Program-made: the position numbers and the translations under genes
NCBI RefSeq assembly: GCF_000240165.1
Contig: NC_017586.1
Span: 5,469,228 to 5,533,227 of the forward strand
Direction of reading: 5' to 3'
DNA from: Streptantibioticus cattleyicolor NRRL 8057 = DSM 46488
GTDB taxonomy: Bacteria; Actinomycetota; Actinomycetes; Streptomycetales; Streptomycetaceae
DNA: 64,000 nucleotides
In this document: in pieces, positions 16,171 through 26,749 of the stretch
Layout of the letters: each line of letters opens with the position of its first letter
Position numbering within the stretch: position 1 is the stretch's first letter
Notes under the pieces: model-generated
Told to the model about the DNA's origin: nothing
The model's input: only the letters and a program-made list of their open reading frames with translations
Database searches by the model: none

Positions 16171-17184
16171 GTGACCGCAGCGACGCCCGCCACCGTGCCC
16201 CTGTCCGTCCTCGACCGTTCCCGGACCCGGCAAGGGCAGGACACGGCGCGGGCGCTGCGGGACACCGTCGCCCTCGCCCGGCACGCCGAACGCCTCGGCT
16301 ACCACCGCTTCTGGGTCTCCGAACACCACGGCGTCCCCGGGGTGGCCGGCTCCGCGCCCACCGTGCTCGCCGCCGCCGTCGCGGCGGCCACGGAACGCAT
16401 CCGGGTCGGCACCGGCGGGGTGATGCTCCCCAACCACCGGCCGATGGTGGTCGCCGAGCAGTTCGGCGTGCTCGCCGCCCTCCACCCCGGCCGCATCGAC
16501 ATGGGCCTGGGCCGCTCGGTGGGGTTCACCGACGGGGTACGCCGGGCGCTCGGCCGCGCCAAGGACGACGCCGACCGCTTCGAGGAGCAACTGGCCGAAC
16601 TGCTCGGCTGGTTCACCGGAACCCAGCGCTCCTACCCCGGCGTCCACGCCCGCCCCGCCGAGGGCCGGCCGGTGCCCGCCTACGTCCTGGCCACCGGGGC
16701 CGGCGCGCGGATCGCCGCCACCGCCGGGCTGCCGCTGGTGATCGGCTCGGTCCGCGGCGAGGAACGCATGCTCGCCGCCATCGACGACTACCGCGCCGCT
16801 TTCCGCCCCTCCGACCAGCTCGCCGCGCCCTACGTCATCGTCTCCGGCACGGTGGCCGTCGCCGCCACCACCGAGGCCGCCCGGCGGCTGCTGGTACCCG
16901 AGGCGTGGGCCGCCGCCCACACCCGCACCCACGGCGAGTTCCCGCCGCTGGCCCCCGCCGACGAGATCCTGGCCCGCACCATGACCCCGCGCGAACGCGC
17001 CGCCTTCGAGGAGGCCATGGCCGGCCACATCGCCGGCACCCCCGACCAGGCCCTCGACGCGTTGAACGGCCTCGTCGCCCGCACCGGCGCCGACGAGTTC
17101 CTCCTCACCACCAGCACCTACGACACCGGCGAACTGCTGGAGTCCTACCGGCTGCTGGCCGCCGCCGCGGGGCTGTCCGGCTGA
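16171..17184 (+). CDS. LLM-class flavin-dependent oxidoreductase (luciferase-like, group with no known substrate)
   Basis: 337-residue TIM-barrel flavoprotein. VPLSVLDRSRTRQGQ at the start and FWVSEHHGVPGVAGSAP (~50) are typical of the LLM group often labelled MsnO8-like. The barrel continues with RIRVGTGGVMLPNHRPMVVAEQFGVLAALHPGRIDMGLGRS (given here in its key pieces: GTGGVMLPNH, AEQFG, GRIDMGLG). Family knowledge: FMN-dependent monooxygenase, flavin supplied by a separate reductase. GTG at 16171 with GGAAA about 6 bases upstream; an earlier GTG at 16156 is possible. Substrate unknown. Confidence 0.85.
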   Translation: MTAATPATVPLSVLDRSRTRQGQDTARALRDTVALARHAERLGYHRFWVSEHHGVPGVAGSAPTVLAAAVAAATERIRVGTGGVMLPNHRPMVVAEQFGVLAALHPGRIDMGLGRSVGFTDGVRRALGRAKDDADRFEEQLAELLGWFTGTQRSYPGVHARPAEGRPVPAYVLATGAGARIAATAGLPLVIGSVRGEERMLAAIDDYRAAFRPSDQLAAPYVIVSGTVAVAATTEAARRLLVPEAWAAAHTRTHGEFPPLAPADEILARTMTPRERAAFEEAMAGHIAGTPDQALDALNGLVARTGADEFLLTTSTYDTGELLESYRLLAAAAGLSG

Positions 17185-17255
17185 CCGTCGGACGCGAAAC
17201 GCTCGGCGACCTCCATCGGACCGAACGGCCAGGTGCCGGTGCGCCGCCCCCACGT

Positions 17256-17540
17256 CCCGGTGGGCGTGATCAGCGGGATGAAGAGCATCGCCGTCCAGGT
17301 GAACGGGAACGGCATCAGCCGCCCGGTGCGGTACTGGAACGCCTCCCGCAGATACGCGTAACTGCCGCCCGCCCCCGGCATGGCCGCGCCCAGCTCGGCC
17401 CGGACCAGACCGTCGGCGAGGGCCGGCACCGCCCCGGCGAGCCAGCCGGTCACCGCCTGCGGCCCGCCGAACGCGCCCACCATCGCCGGAACGGTGATGA
17501 ACGGGCCGATCCGGCGGACGAACCCGCCCGCGCCGGGCGG
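17256..17540 (-). pseudogene. remnant of an APC-family amino-acid permease
   Basis: About 95 codons on the minus strand still read as permease helices 1-3: IGPFITVPAMVGAFGG, then LAGAVPALADGLVRAELGAAMPGAGGSYAYLREAF (in parts: RAELGAAMPGAGG and YAYLREAF are the conserved loop of amino-acid permeases), then PFTWTAMLFIPL. The first helix is incomplete, no start or ribosome site fits, and after ~residue 110 the similarity stops. A full permease has ~450 residues. It is left over from a deletion and sits between two intact genes. Confidence 0.65.
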
Positions 17541-17662
17541 CGGCACGAGGAGGTCAAGTCCAACTCCCTTACAGAATGCGGTCAAGGGTGGTGACAACCA
17601 GGCCCGCGTACCCTGAAGGCCCGCAACCGCCCCGCACCGGCCAGGAGGAGACGCTGAACGGC

Positions 17663-18895
17663 GTGAACGGCCCCGGACGGCCCCCCACCGCCCCCGACGG
17701 CCCCGGCGGCAGGCCCTGGAACCGCACCGCGCTGCGCGGCCACAACGAACGCGTCCTCCTCGACGCCCTGCGCGCCGCCGGCACCACCTCCCGCGCCCAA
17801 CTCGCCCGCACCACCGGCCTGTCCAAGCCCACCGTCTCCGCCGCCCTGGCCGGGCTGGAACGCGCCGGACTGGTCCGCCGCACCGGCGAGGTCAGCAAGG
17901 CCCAGGGGCGCGGCCGGGCCGCCGTCCTCTACCAGGCCGACCCCACCGCCGGATACGTCGTCGGCGTCGACATCGGCCGCGACTGGATCCGGGCCGCCGT
18001 CGCCGACCTGGACGGCACCGTCGTCGGACGCCGGGACACCGCCAACAAGGCCCGCACCTCCGGCGCCATCGTGCGCACCGCCGCCGGGCTCGCCCGCTCG
18101 GTGGTCCGCGAGGCCGGCCTGGAGTGGGACACCGTGGTCCACACCGTCGTCGGCAGCCCCGGCGTCACCGACCCCGCCACCCACCGGGTGCGCTACGCCG
18201 GCAACCTGCCCGGCTGGGGCCGCAGTGGCCTGTTCGACCGCCTCCACGCCGAACTCGGCACCGGACTCGACGTCATCAACGACGCCAACCTCGCCGCGCT
18301 GGGCGAATACGCCCTCGGCGCCGGACGGGGCACCCGCCTCTTCGCCTACCTGTGGGTCGGCACCGGACTGGGCGCCGGCATCGTCGCCGACGGCCGGATC
18401 TTCCCCGGCGGCCACGGCGCGGCCGGCGAGATCGGCTACCTGCCGATGTCCCCGCTGCCCGCCGGCGACCGGCCGCCGGCCGAACCCACGCCGCGCCGCG
18501 GCACCCTGGAGGAATCGGTCGCCGCCGACGCCGTGGTCCGCCTGGCCCGCACCATGGGCCTGGCCCACGCCGCCACCGCCAAGGACGTCTTCGCCGCCGC
18601 CCGCTCCGGCGACCCGGTGGCCTGCGCCGTCACCGCGCGCGTCGCCGCCCGGCTCGCCCACGCCGTCGCCGCCCTCGCCGCCGTCATCGACCCCGAACTC
18701 GTCGTACTCGGCGGCGGCATCGGCCGCAACACCGATCTGCTGCTCGCCCCGGTACGCGCCGCGCTGCGCGACCTCACCCCGCTGCGCCCCAAGGTGGCCG
18801 CCTCCGCGCTCGGCTCGGACGCCGTCCTGCTGGGCGCGGTCGCCACCGCGGCGAAGGCGGCCCGCGAGCACGTCTTCGACACCCGCGGCGGCTGA
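17663..18895 (+). CDS. ROK family transcriptional regulator lacking the zinc motif
   Basis: 410 residues. Residues ~20-75 are a winged helix (RALRGHNERVLLDALRAAG.., SRAQLARTTGLSKPTVSAAL is the helix-turn-helix). The rest is a ROK sugar-kinase fold: phosphate site VGVDIGRDWIRAAVADLDG (~100), VINDANLAALGEYALGAG (~205) with the usual catalytic Asp, and GGHGAAGEIGYLP (~255). Two ROK hallmarks are missing: the CxCGxxGCxE zinc cluster is replaced by PTPRRGTLEESVA, and the His after AGEIG is Tyr. Family knowledge: NagC/XylR-type repressors respond to sugars. GTG at 17663 with AGGAGGAG 13-20 bases upstream; the spacing is long, and a CTG at 17654 is the closer alternative. Confidence 0.85.
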   Translation: MNGPGRPPTAPDGPGGRPWNRTALRGHNERVLLDALRAAGTTSRAQLARTTGLSKPTVSAALAGLERAGLVRRTGEVSKAQGRGRAAVLYQADPTAGYVVGVDIGRDWIRAAVADLDGTVVGRRDTANKARTSGAIVRTAAGLARSVVREAGLEWDTVVHTVVGSPGVTDPATHRVRYAGNLPGWGRSGLFDRLHAELGTGLDVINDANLAALGEYALGAGRGTRLFAYLWVGTGLGAGIVADGRIFPGGHGAAGEIGYLPMSPLPAGDRPPAEPTPRRGTLEESVAADAVVRLARTMGLAHAATAKDVFAAARSGDPVACAVTARVAARLAHAVAALAAVIDPELVVLGGGIGRNTDLLLAPVRAALRDLTPLRPKVAASALGSDAVLLGAVATAAKAAREHVFDTRGG

Positions 18896-18917
18896 ACCGG
18901 CTCCCCCCAGGACCGAG

Positions 18918-19660
18918 TCAGCGCGGTGCCTTGCGCGCCGCCCGCAGGAACTCCCGGTTCATCGCCGCGATCGACGGCAACGGGATCCCCTTCGGACAGG
19001 CCACCGCGCACTCACCGGTGTTGGTGCAGCCGCCGAACCCCTCCGCGTCCATCTGCCCCACCATGTCCAGCACCCGCGACTCGCGCTCCGGCGCCCCCTG
19101 CGGCAGCACGTTCAGATGCACCACCTTCGCCGAGGTGAACAGCATCGCCGAACCGTTGGGACACGCCGCCACGCACGCGCCGCACCCGATGCACTCCGCG
19201 TGCTCGAACGCGGTGTCCGCCACCGGCTTGGGCACCGGCGTGGCATGGGCCTCCGGCGCGCTGCCGGTCGGCGCCGTGATGTAACCGCCGGAGCCGATGA
19301 TCCGGTCGAACGCCGAACGGTCCACCACCAGATCCTTGACCACCGGGAACGCCGCCGCCCGCCACGGCTCGACGTCGATGGCGTCACCGTCGGAGAAGTG
19401 CCGCATGTGCAACTGGCAGGTGGTGGTGCGTTCCGGGCCGTGCGCCTGCCCGTTGATCACCATGCCGCACGCGCCGCAGATCCCCTCCCGGCAGTCGTGG
19501 TCGAAGGCCACCGGCTCCTCGCCACGCGAGATCAGCTCCTCGTTGAGGGTGTCCAGCATCTCCAGGAACGACATCTCCGGCGAGATCCCGTCGACCTCGT
19601 ACCGGGTCATGGCGCCCGGTTCCTCGGGACCGCGCTGGCGCCAGATGCGCAGGGTGAGCC

Positions 19661-19664
<4 letters not shown>
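18918..19664 (-). CDS. sdhB: succinate dehydrogenase/fumarate reductase iron-sulfur subunit
   Basis: 248 residues, normal length. Passes electrons from the flavoprotein to the membrane quinone site. The [2Fe-2S] ligands are in [10 protein letters not shown] (~58) and the distal TTCQLH; the 4Fe-4S and 3Fe-4S ligands are in [12 protein letters not shown] (~154) and [18 protein letters not shown] (~209). Start chosen at 19664: its ATG overlaps the sdhA stop (ATGA). Last gene of the sdhCAB operon. The arrangement and the large single anchor indicate a type B enzyme, probably secondary to a main SdhCDAB-type complex elsewhere in the genome (inference). Confidence 0.95.
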
Positions 19665-21607
<1,943 letters not shown>

Positions 21608-21608
21608 G

Positions 21609-22361
21609 TCAGCTCACCACTTTGGTCATCACCGAGACGGGCACCGCGATGAACCCCGCGGTCAGGACGAGGGCCAGCACGTTGGCGCACACCTTCAACG
21701 CCCGGTCCCGGCGCCTGCCGTTGACCCCGAGGGTCTGCGCGGCGCTCCAGAAACCGTGCCGGATGTGCAGCCCGACGGCGAGCATGGCCACGATGTAGAT
21801 CACGTCGGCGTACCAGTTGCGGAAGTCGGCCACCACGTTCTGGTACGGATGGCCCTGCTCGCCCAGCGGGTTGACCGTCAGCGTCGTCATGTCCAGCAGG
21901 TGCCAGACGATGAAGAGCGCCAGGATCACCCCGCCCCAGCGCATGGTGCGGGTGGCGTAGCTCGCCCGGGGCCGGCTATGGACGTAACCGGTGGGCCGGG
22001 CCGCCAGGTCCCGCCGGCTGAGCTGCGCCGCGGCCACTCCGTGCAGCACCACGCAGGCCACCAGCCCGACCCGCATGATCCACAGGAACCACGCGTAGTG
22101 CAGCACCGGTTCGCCGATGGTCCGCAGCCAGTGCGCGTACCCGTTGAAGTCGTCCGGGCCGAAGAACACCTTGAGGTTGCCCGCCATGTGCGCCACCAGG
22201 AACAGCAGCATCAGCACGCCGGTGACGGCCATCACCGTCTTCTTGCCGACGGTGGAGTGCCACAGCACCGCCACGGTGGACGGGCGCCGGGCCGCCCGCG
22301 GTGCCGGTGCGGTCGCCGCGGACTTCGCGGGCTTCGCGGTGGAAGGGGTCGCCTGTGCCAT
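21609..22361 (-). CDS. sdhC: succinate dehydrogenase cytochrome b subunit (type B, single anchor)
   Basis: About 250 residues. Five membrane helices after an Ala/Pro-rich cytoplasmic start: [100 protein letters not shown]. The His in AHMAG, HYAW, LHGVA, WHLLD and GLHIRHG fit the four ligands of a di-heme type B anchor. ATG at 22361 or GTG at 22367; neither has a clear ribosome site. First gene of sdhCAB, divergent from the LysR gene with 84 bases between. Confidence 0.9.
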   Translation of the reverse strand: MAQATPSTAKPAKSAATAPAPRAARRPSTVAVLWHSTVGKKTVMAVTGVLMLLFLVAHMAGNLKVFFGPDDFNGYAHWLRTIGEPVLHYAWFLWIMRVGLVACVVLHGVAAAQLSRRDLAARPTGYVHSRPRASYATRTMRWGGVILALFIVWHLLDMTTLTVNPLGEQGHPYQNVVADFRNWYADVIYIVAMLAVGLHIRHGFWSAAQTLGVNGRRRDRALKVCANVLALVLTAGFIAVPVSVMTKVVS

Positions 22362-22420
22362 GGACACGACGGTAAGGAGCGAACACTACATCGGTCCAAG
22401 ACATGGTTCCGCTCATTTCC

Positions 22421-22435
22421 ATAGGCAACAGCTAT
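22421..22435. promoter_or_regulatory. LysR-type T-N11-A box between sdhC and the LysR gene
   Basis: ATAGGCAACAGCTAT: arms ATAG/CTAT, with T at 22422 and A at 22434 exactly 11 bases apart, the classical LysR recognition pattern. It ends 10 bases before the regulator start. The divergent layout suggests that the LysR protein controls both its own gene and sdhCAB. Confidence 0.6.
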
Positions 22436-22445
22436 CATCACTCGT

Positions 22446-23375
22446 GTGCAGCTCCACCAGCTCGCCTACTTCGTCGCCGTCGCCGAGACCCGCCACTTCA
22501 CCCGGGCCGCGGCCCGCGCGCACGTCGCCCAGCCCTCGCTCTCCCAGCAGATCCGCGCCCTCGAACGGGAACTGGGCGCCGAACTCTTCCACCGCGCCCG
22601 CGGCCACATCGGCCTCACCGACGCCGGCGAGGCGCTCCTGCCGCTGGCCCGGCGGATCCTCGCCGACACCGAGACCGCCCGCCGCGAGGTGCAGGAGGTC
22701 GTCCAACTGCGACGCGGCCGGGTCCGCCTCGGCGCCACCCCCAGCCTGTGCGCCAGCCTCGTCCCCGACGTCCTGCGCGCCTTCCGCGACCGCTACCCCG
22801 GGGTGGACCTGGTGATCCACGAGGACGGCTCGCAGGACCTGGTACGGGTGCTCGCCGCCGGCGAACTCGACCTCGCCCTGGTCATCACCCCGCTCGCCGC
22901 GCAGGCCCCCGCGCTCACCACCGCCGAACTGCTGCGCGAGGACCTCGTCGTGGTCTCCACACCCGGCGCCCCCGCCCCGGGCGGCCGGCGCGCCCGGATC
23001 CGGGTGGCCGACCTGCGCGACCAGCCGCTGGTGATGTTCCGCCGCGGCTACGACCTGCGCGAGTTCACCGTCGGCGCCTGCCGCGCCGCCGGCTTCGAGC
23101 CCTCCTTCGCCGTCGAGGGCGGCGAGATGGACGCGGTCCTCGGCTTCGTCCGGGCCGGCCTCGGCATCGCCGTCCTCCCCGGGATGGTCGCCACGCGCTC
23201 CGGCCTACGGGTGACCCCCTTCGCGGGTCCGGGCCTGCAACGGACGATCGCGGTCGCGCACCGCAAGGACGTGCAGCCCCCGCGGGCCGCCCGCGAACTC
23301 ACCCGGGTCCTCCGCGACCACCTCGCCACCGCCTCCGCCGCCGGCACCCTCCCCCCGAGCACGGTCCTCCCCTGA
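22446..23375 (+). CDS. LysR family transcriptional regulator, probable sdhCAB regulator
   Basis: 309 residues. N-terminal helix-turn-helix MQLHQLAYFVAVAETRHFTRAAARAHVAQPSLSQQIRALE (key: AAARAHVAQPSLSQQI, ~22-40), linker helix, then the periplasmic-binding-protein-like effector domain from ~90 (VRLGATPSL) to ~295. GTG start at 22446 without a visible ribosome site. Divergent from sdhCAB with a T-N11-A box between. Effector unknown; the context suggests a dicarboxylate or redox signal (inference). Immediately downstream begins the 693-bp palindromic region. Confidence 0.9.
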   Translation: MQLHQLAYFVAVAETRHFTRAAARAHVAQPSLSQQIRALERELGAELFHRARGHIGLTDAGEALLPLARRILADTETARREVQEVVQLRRGRVRLGATPSLCASLVPDVLRAFRDRYPGVDLVIHEDGSQDLVRVLAAGELDLALVITPLAAQAPALTTAELLREDLVVVSTPGAPAPGGRRARIRVADLRDQPLVMFRRGYDLREFTVGACRAAGFEPSFAVEGGEMDAVLGFVRAGLGIAVLPGMVATRSGLRVTPFAGPGLQRTIAVAHRKDVQPPRAARELTRVLRDHLATASAAGTLPPSTVLP

Positions 23376-23380
23376 CGGTT

Positions 23381-24073
23381 CGCTCGCGCTGGCGGTCAGC
23401 CATGACGTGGTGGCCGGTTCGCCCGTTTCGGGTTGCGGGGTCGCCTCCGGCAGGCCCGGTGTGGCGGGGGTACCCCCGAATCCCCGCACTGGCGCTTGCC
23501 GTTGCCGTGGTGGCCGGTTCGCCCGGTTCGGGGTTCCGGGGTTGCCCCGGCGGCCCCTGTCCGGTGGGTGGTTGGTGGGGTTTTTGGTTTGGTGCGGCAC
23601 CGGGTGGGTTCGCCTTGGGTGCGTTGGGGGTCGGGGGCGCGCCGGGGGTGACTCCTCGCTCCCCGTATCCGCCAAGGCTTGGCTCCGGCTACTGGGTCGC
23701 TGCGGGGACACCCCCGGCACACCCCCTCCTGTCCGGTTGGCGGGTGCCTCTCTTCGCGGGTGGGGGTGAGTGAGGAGGTTGGGGTCACCCCGGTCTTTTT
23801 CTCACCCCCTCCGTGCCGCAGCGCGGAACGAGACCGGACGGGGGCGTGCAGGGGTGTCCCCGCAGCGACCCAGTAGCCGGAGCGCAACTGTGGCGGATAC
23901 GTGGAGCGAGGAGTCACCCCGGAGGGCCCCCGGGAACCCAGGCAGACAGTGCGCATCCCGCGCTGGACGAATACAGCCACGGGTGGGCGGGGGAAAACAT
24001 CTGTGACGTCCGCCACGACGAAAGGGGAACGGGCGCGCCCCGGGGAGGTAATGGCTGACCGCCAGCGCGAGCG
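23381..24073. repeat. 693-bp nested palindromic element, no gene inside
   Basis: Three nested inverted repeats share one centre. Outer: 23381-23403 and 24051-24073, 23 bp perfect (CGCTCGCGCTGGCGGTCAGC..). Middle: 23646-23714 and 23851-23919, 69 bp with about 6 mismatches (left arm begins GGGTGACTCCTCGCTCC). Inner: GGGGGTGAG (23762-23770) and CTCACCCCC (23801-23809), enclosing GGGGTCACCCC. No ORF with a ribosome site or typical codon bias covers it and no transposase is present. It starts 5 bases after the LysR stop. Possible non-autonomous mobile element or structured RNA; identity unknown. Confidence 0.8.
23406..23550. repeat. direct repeat of ~45 bp with 100-bp period inside the palindromic element
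   Basis: 23406-23450 and 23506-23550 both begin CGTGGTGGCCGGTTCGCCCG and continue with TTTCGGGTTGCGGGG / GTTCGGGGTTCCGGGG-type variants. The copies lie in the left half only; no counterpart is seen in the right half, so the element is asymmetric here. Confidence 0.65.
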
Positions 24074-24119
24074 CCGCGCCACGACGAGACGGGGGACCGG
24101 GGGCACCCCCGGTTGGGAG

Positions 24120-24611
24120 CTAGTCGCCGTCGGCCTTCGGCCGACGGCGGAGGACGAGCACGGTGGCCCCGCCCGCCAGCGCGAGCAGAACCGCTCCGTC
24201 GGCCACCTCACTCATCCCCGACCCCCCCATCACACTCCCGCCCAGCCCCGCCTTCGCCCCCATCACCGGGACCGGGGTGCCCTCCCCGGGCACCCGGACG
24301 GTGCTGGTGGTGGTCGTCCCGTGGTCACCGCAGCGGATGGTCACCCGGTAGGAGCCGGGCTTCGCGGTGACCGGGACGCGTACGTCGGCGGACATGTGGC
24401 CGACCCCCGCGGCCAGTACCACCGTGCCGAAGAGCGGCGAGGTCGCCTTGGCGCCCTTCGTCATGTCGTCGCACCGGCTGTCGTCGTTGATCAGCAGGAT
24501 CTGACCGGGCTGGACCGGTTGCGGGGCCACGCTCGCCCAGGCCGCCGGGGCGGCGAGCGAGACCGTGGCGGCCCCGGCCAGTGCGACGGCGGCGGTACGA
24601 CCAGCGTGCAT
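24120..24611 (-). CDS. exported, membrane-anchored small protein of unknown function
   Basis: 163 residues. Signal peptide MHAGRTAAVALAGAATVSLAAPAAWAS with likely cleavage near residue 26. The mature part has a beta-rich stretch with two Cys (DDSRCDDMTKG and VTIRCGDHG, possible disulfide) in a layout like a small Ig-like or carbohydrate-associated fold. A Gly/Ser linker is followed by a C-terminal helix (GAVLLALAGGATVLVL) and RRRPKADGD, so it is anchored by its tail with the main part outside; no sortase motif is visible. AGGAGA site before the ATG. Similar exported proteins are common in streptomycetes; no function known. Confidence 0.75.
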   Translation of the reverse strand: MHAGRTAAVALAGAATVSLAAPAAWASVAPQPVQPGQILLINDDSRCDDMTKGAKATSPLFGTVVLAAGVGHMSADVRVPVTAKPGSYRVTIRCGDHGTTTTSTVRVPGEGTPVPVMGAKAGLGGSVMGGSGMSEVADGAVLLALAGGATVLVLRRRPKADGD

Positions 24612-24840
24612 GGGACTCTCCTGTGCCGGACGCGGACACGGTGACCGCGATCGACGAAACCGGCCTTGGGGGGATCAAAACCCGGCCGGTCCCCGCTCGC
24701 CAGGCGGAAACGCCCGACGGGGTCGGAGCCGCCCCCGCACGGGCCCCGTCACGCAGGGAAAACGGCACGTCACCGTATGCGCACCGCCGAACGGGTGGGA
24801 TCGTCCCCGGTGCGCCGTCCGGGTGAGGCGGAGCCGGCGC

Positions 24841-25875
24841 TCAGCGCTCGTCGAGCCATGAGCGCAGTTCGGCCCGGTCCGTCTCGCCCAGTGACGCCGG
24901 GGACCACACCGGGGCGCGGTCCTTGTCGACGAGGGCGGCCCGTACGCCCTCGGCGAAGTCGTGGCCGGCCGCCACCCGGCAGGCGAGCCGCAGTTCGCGG
25001 GCGAGGCATTCCTCCAGTGAGGATCCGGCGCCGCGGCGCAGCAGTTCGAAGGTGAGGAAGAGGCTCGCCGGCGACATCCGGCCGAGTACCGTCAGTGTCT
25101 CGCGGGCCCAGTCGTCCCGTTCGGCGGTGAGCCGGTCGAAGACCTCGTCCAGCGTGGGCGCCGAGAAGCAGCGGTCGATGGCCGGGTAGTGGCCGCGCAG
25201 TTCGGAGGCGGGCGGGGCGGTGGCGAAGCCGGCCACCAGTTCCGCGGTGCGCGTCCCGCCGCCGTCCCGCAACGCCGCCTCCAGCGCGGGAAGTTCGCTC
25301 GACGGCAGGTAGTGCGTGGCCAGCCCGCACTCCACCGCCGCGGCGCCGGAGATCCGGGTGCCGGTCAGCCCCAGGTACATCCCCACCGAACCGGGCAGCC
25401 GGGGCAGGAAGTAACCGGCGCCGATGTCGGGGAAGAAGCCGATCGCGGTCTCCGGCATGGCCAGCCCGGCCCGTTCGGTGACCACCCGCAGCGTGCCGTG
25501 CACCGAGATCCCCAGGCCGCCGCCGAGCGCGAAGCCGTCGATGAGCGCGAGGTACGGCTTGGGGTAGCCGGCGATCGCCGCGTCCAGGGCGTACTCGGCG
25601 GCGAAGTACGCGCGTACCGCCGCCAGGTCGCCGCGCAGCGCCGCCTCGCGTACCGCCCTTATGTCGCCGCCGGCGCAGAACGCCTTGGGGGAGGTGCTGG
25701 CGATCACCACCGCGTGGACCGAGTCGTCGTCGCGCCAGCGGTCCAGCGCGGCGGTCAGCAGCCGGACCATCTCCAGGTCGAGCGCGTTGAGCGCGGCCGG
25801 GCGGTCCAGCAGCAGCCGGCCGACGCCGCCGTCGGCGACGGCGCGTACCGGGGGGTGGTGCGGGTGGGGTGCCAT
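24841..25875 (-). CDS. enoyl-CoA hydratase/isomerase family, 3-hydroxyisobutyryl-CoA hydrolase-like
   Basis: 344 residues, longer than simple crotonases (~260) and like the hydrolase group acting in valine breakdown. Crotonase oxyanion block AFCAGGDIRAVREAA (~63), LALIDGFALGGGLGISVHG (~103), and PETAIGFFPDIGAGYFLPRLPG (~135; the Glu and Asp of the HIBCH active site appear as PETAIGFFPD). The C-terminal extension with FLTFELLRRGAG and LRLACRVAAGHDFAEGVRA is characteristic of that group. AGGAACGGC precedes the ATG. Followed at its 5' side by an SDR gene on the same strand, 32 bases away; together they fit branched-chain acyl-CoA catabolism. Confidence 0.87.
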   Translation of the reverse strand: MAPHPHHPPVRAVADGGVGRLLLDRPAALNALDLEMVRLLTAALDRWRDDDSVHAVVIASTSPKAFCAGGDIRAVREAALRGDLAAVRAYFAAEYALDAAIAGYPKPYLALIDGFALGGGLGISVHGTLRVVTERAGLAMPETAIGFFPDIGAGYFLPRLPGSVGMYLGLTGTRISGAAAVECGLATHYLPSSELPALEAALRDGGGTRTAELVAGFATAPPASELRGHYPAIDRCFSAPTLDEVFDRLTAERDDWARETLTVLGRMSPASLFLTFELLRRGAGSSLEECLARELRLACRVAAGHDFAEGVRAALVDKDRAPVWSPASLGETDRAELRSWLDER

Positions 25876-25907
25876 GCCGTTCCTGTCCTGGTAGTGCCGT
25901 TCAGGGG

Positions 25908-26675
25908 TCAACGGCCGCGTTCCGCACCGCCGTTGACCTGGATGATCTGTGCCGTGACCTGGCCCGCGCCGGGGGCGGCGAGCCAGCGCACGGCGTCGGC
26001 GACGTCCGCCGGGGTGCCCGCGCGGCCGGTGCTGGTCTGCTCGATCAGGGCCCGTTCCCGTTCGGCCGCCAGGCCGCCGGAGAAGAACTCGGTGTCCCGG
26101 ATGTAGCCGGGGGCGACCACGTTGACGGTGATCCCGCGCGGCCCGAGTTCGCGGGCGAGGTCGAAGGCGTAGGGGTGGAGCGCCGCCTTGGACGCGGCGT
26201 ACGAGCCGGTGCCGGAGCCGCGCAGGGCGGCGATGGAGCTGATCAGGACCACCCGGCCGCCGGGGGAGGCCAGCCGGTCCTTGAGCGCCTCGGTGAGCAG
26301 CACCGCGGTCAGGGTGTTGACCCGGAAGTTCTCCGACCAGGCCCACGCGGTGCGCTCCAGCCCCTCCGGGATCGCCTCGCCGCCGTGCGCCGCCGGGTTG
26401 CCGCCGGCGTTGGCGACGACCACGTCCACCCGGTCGAAGCGCGCGGCCACCTCGTCGGCGACCCGGCGCGCCCCGCCGGCCGAGGACAGGTCGGCGGCGA
26501 CGGTCAGCGGTTCGGGCAGCCCGGGGTGGGCGGCGGTCAGCCGGCCGGCCGTCTCGCGCAGCACCTGCTCGCGGCGGCCGGTGAGCACCAGGTGCGCCTC
26601 CTCGGCCGCGAACTCCCCGGCGACCGCCGAACCGATCCCGCTGCCGCCGCCGCTGACCACCACGACCCGTGTCAT
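25908..26675 (-). CDS. SDR family NAD(P)-dependent oxidoreductase
   Basis: 255 residues, classical short-chain dehydrogenase. Cofactor site VVVSGGGSGIGSAVA (~7-20; TGxxxGIG variant), NAG motif VVVANAGGNP (~85), catalytic Ser in VVLISSIAALRG (~136) and YAASK (YxxxK, ~151), then PGYIRDTEF. ATG at 26675 chosen because GGAGGTGGAG lies just upstream; the frame is open for 16 more codons. Probably in one unit with the enoyl-CoA hydratase family gene downstream. Substrate unknown, perhaps a 3-hydroxyacyl compound. Confidence 0.88.
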   Translation of the reverse strand: MTRVVVVSGGGSGIGSAVAGEFAAEEAHLVLTGRREQVLRETAGRLTAAHPGLPEPLTVAADLSSAGGARRVADEVAARFDRVDVVVANAGGNPAAHGGEAIPEGLERTAWAWSENFRVNTLTAVLLTEALKDRLASPGGRVVLISSIAALRGSGTGSYAASKAALHPYAFDLARELGPRGITVNVVAPGYIRDTEFFSGGLAAERERALIEQTSTGRAGTPADVADAVRWLAAPGAGQVTAQIIQVNGGAERGR

Positions 26676-26749
26676 CTCCACCTCCGGCGCTCCGGCGGAC
26701 TCCGGCGGCCCGCCGGTGATCACCGTACCGAACCGGGGCGCGCGCCCGG

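Noticed and set aside
23396-24211. 271-codon minus-strand open frame covering the palindromic element
   Set aside because: It repeats GVTPRS.YPP..SGYWVAAGTP in arm-derived copies, runs into the neighbouring exported-protein gene in another frame, and has no ribosome site; it follows from the repeat structure.
24612-24840. Possible riboswitch before the exported small protein
   Set aside because: One weak ACCGGCC/GGCCGGT stem and no conserved riboswitch core; treated as ordinary promoter region.
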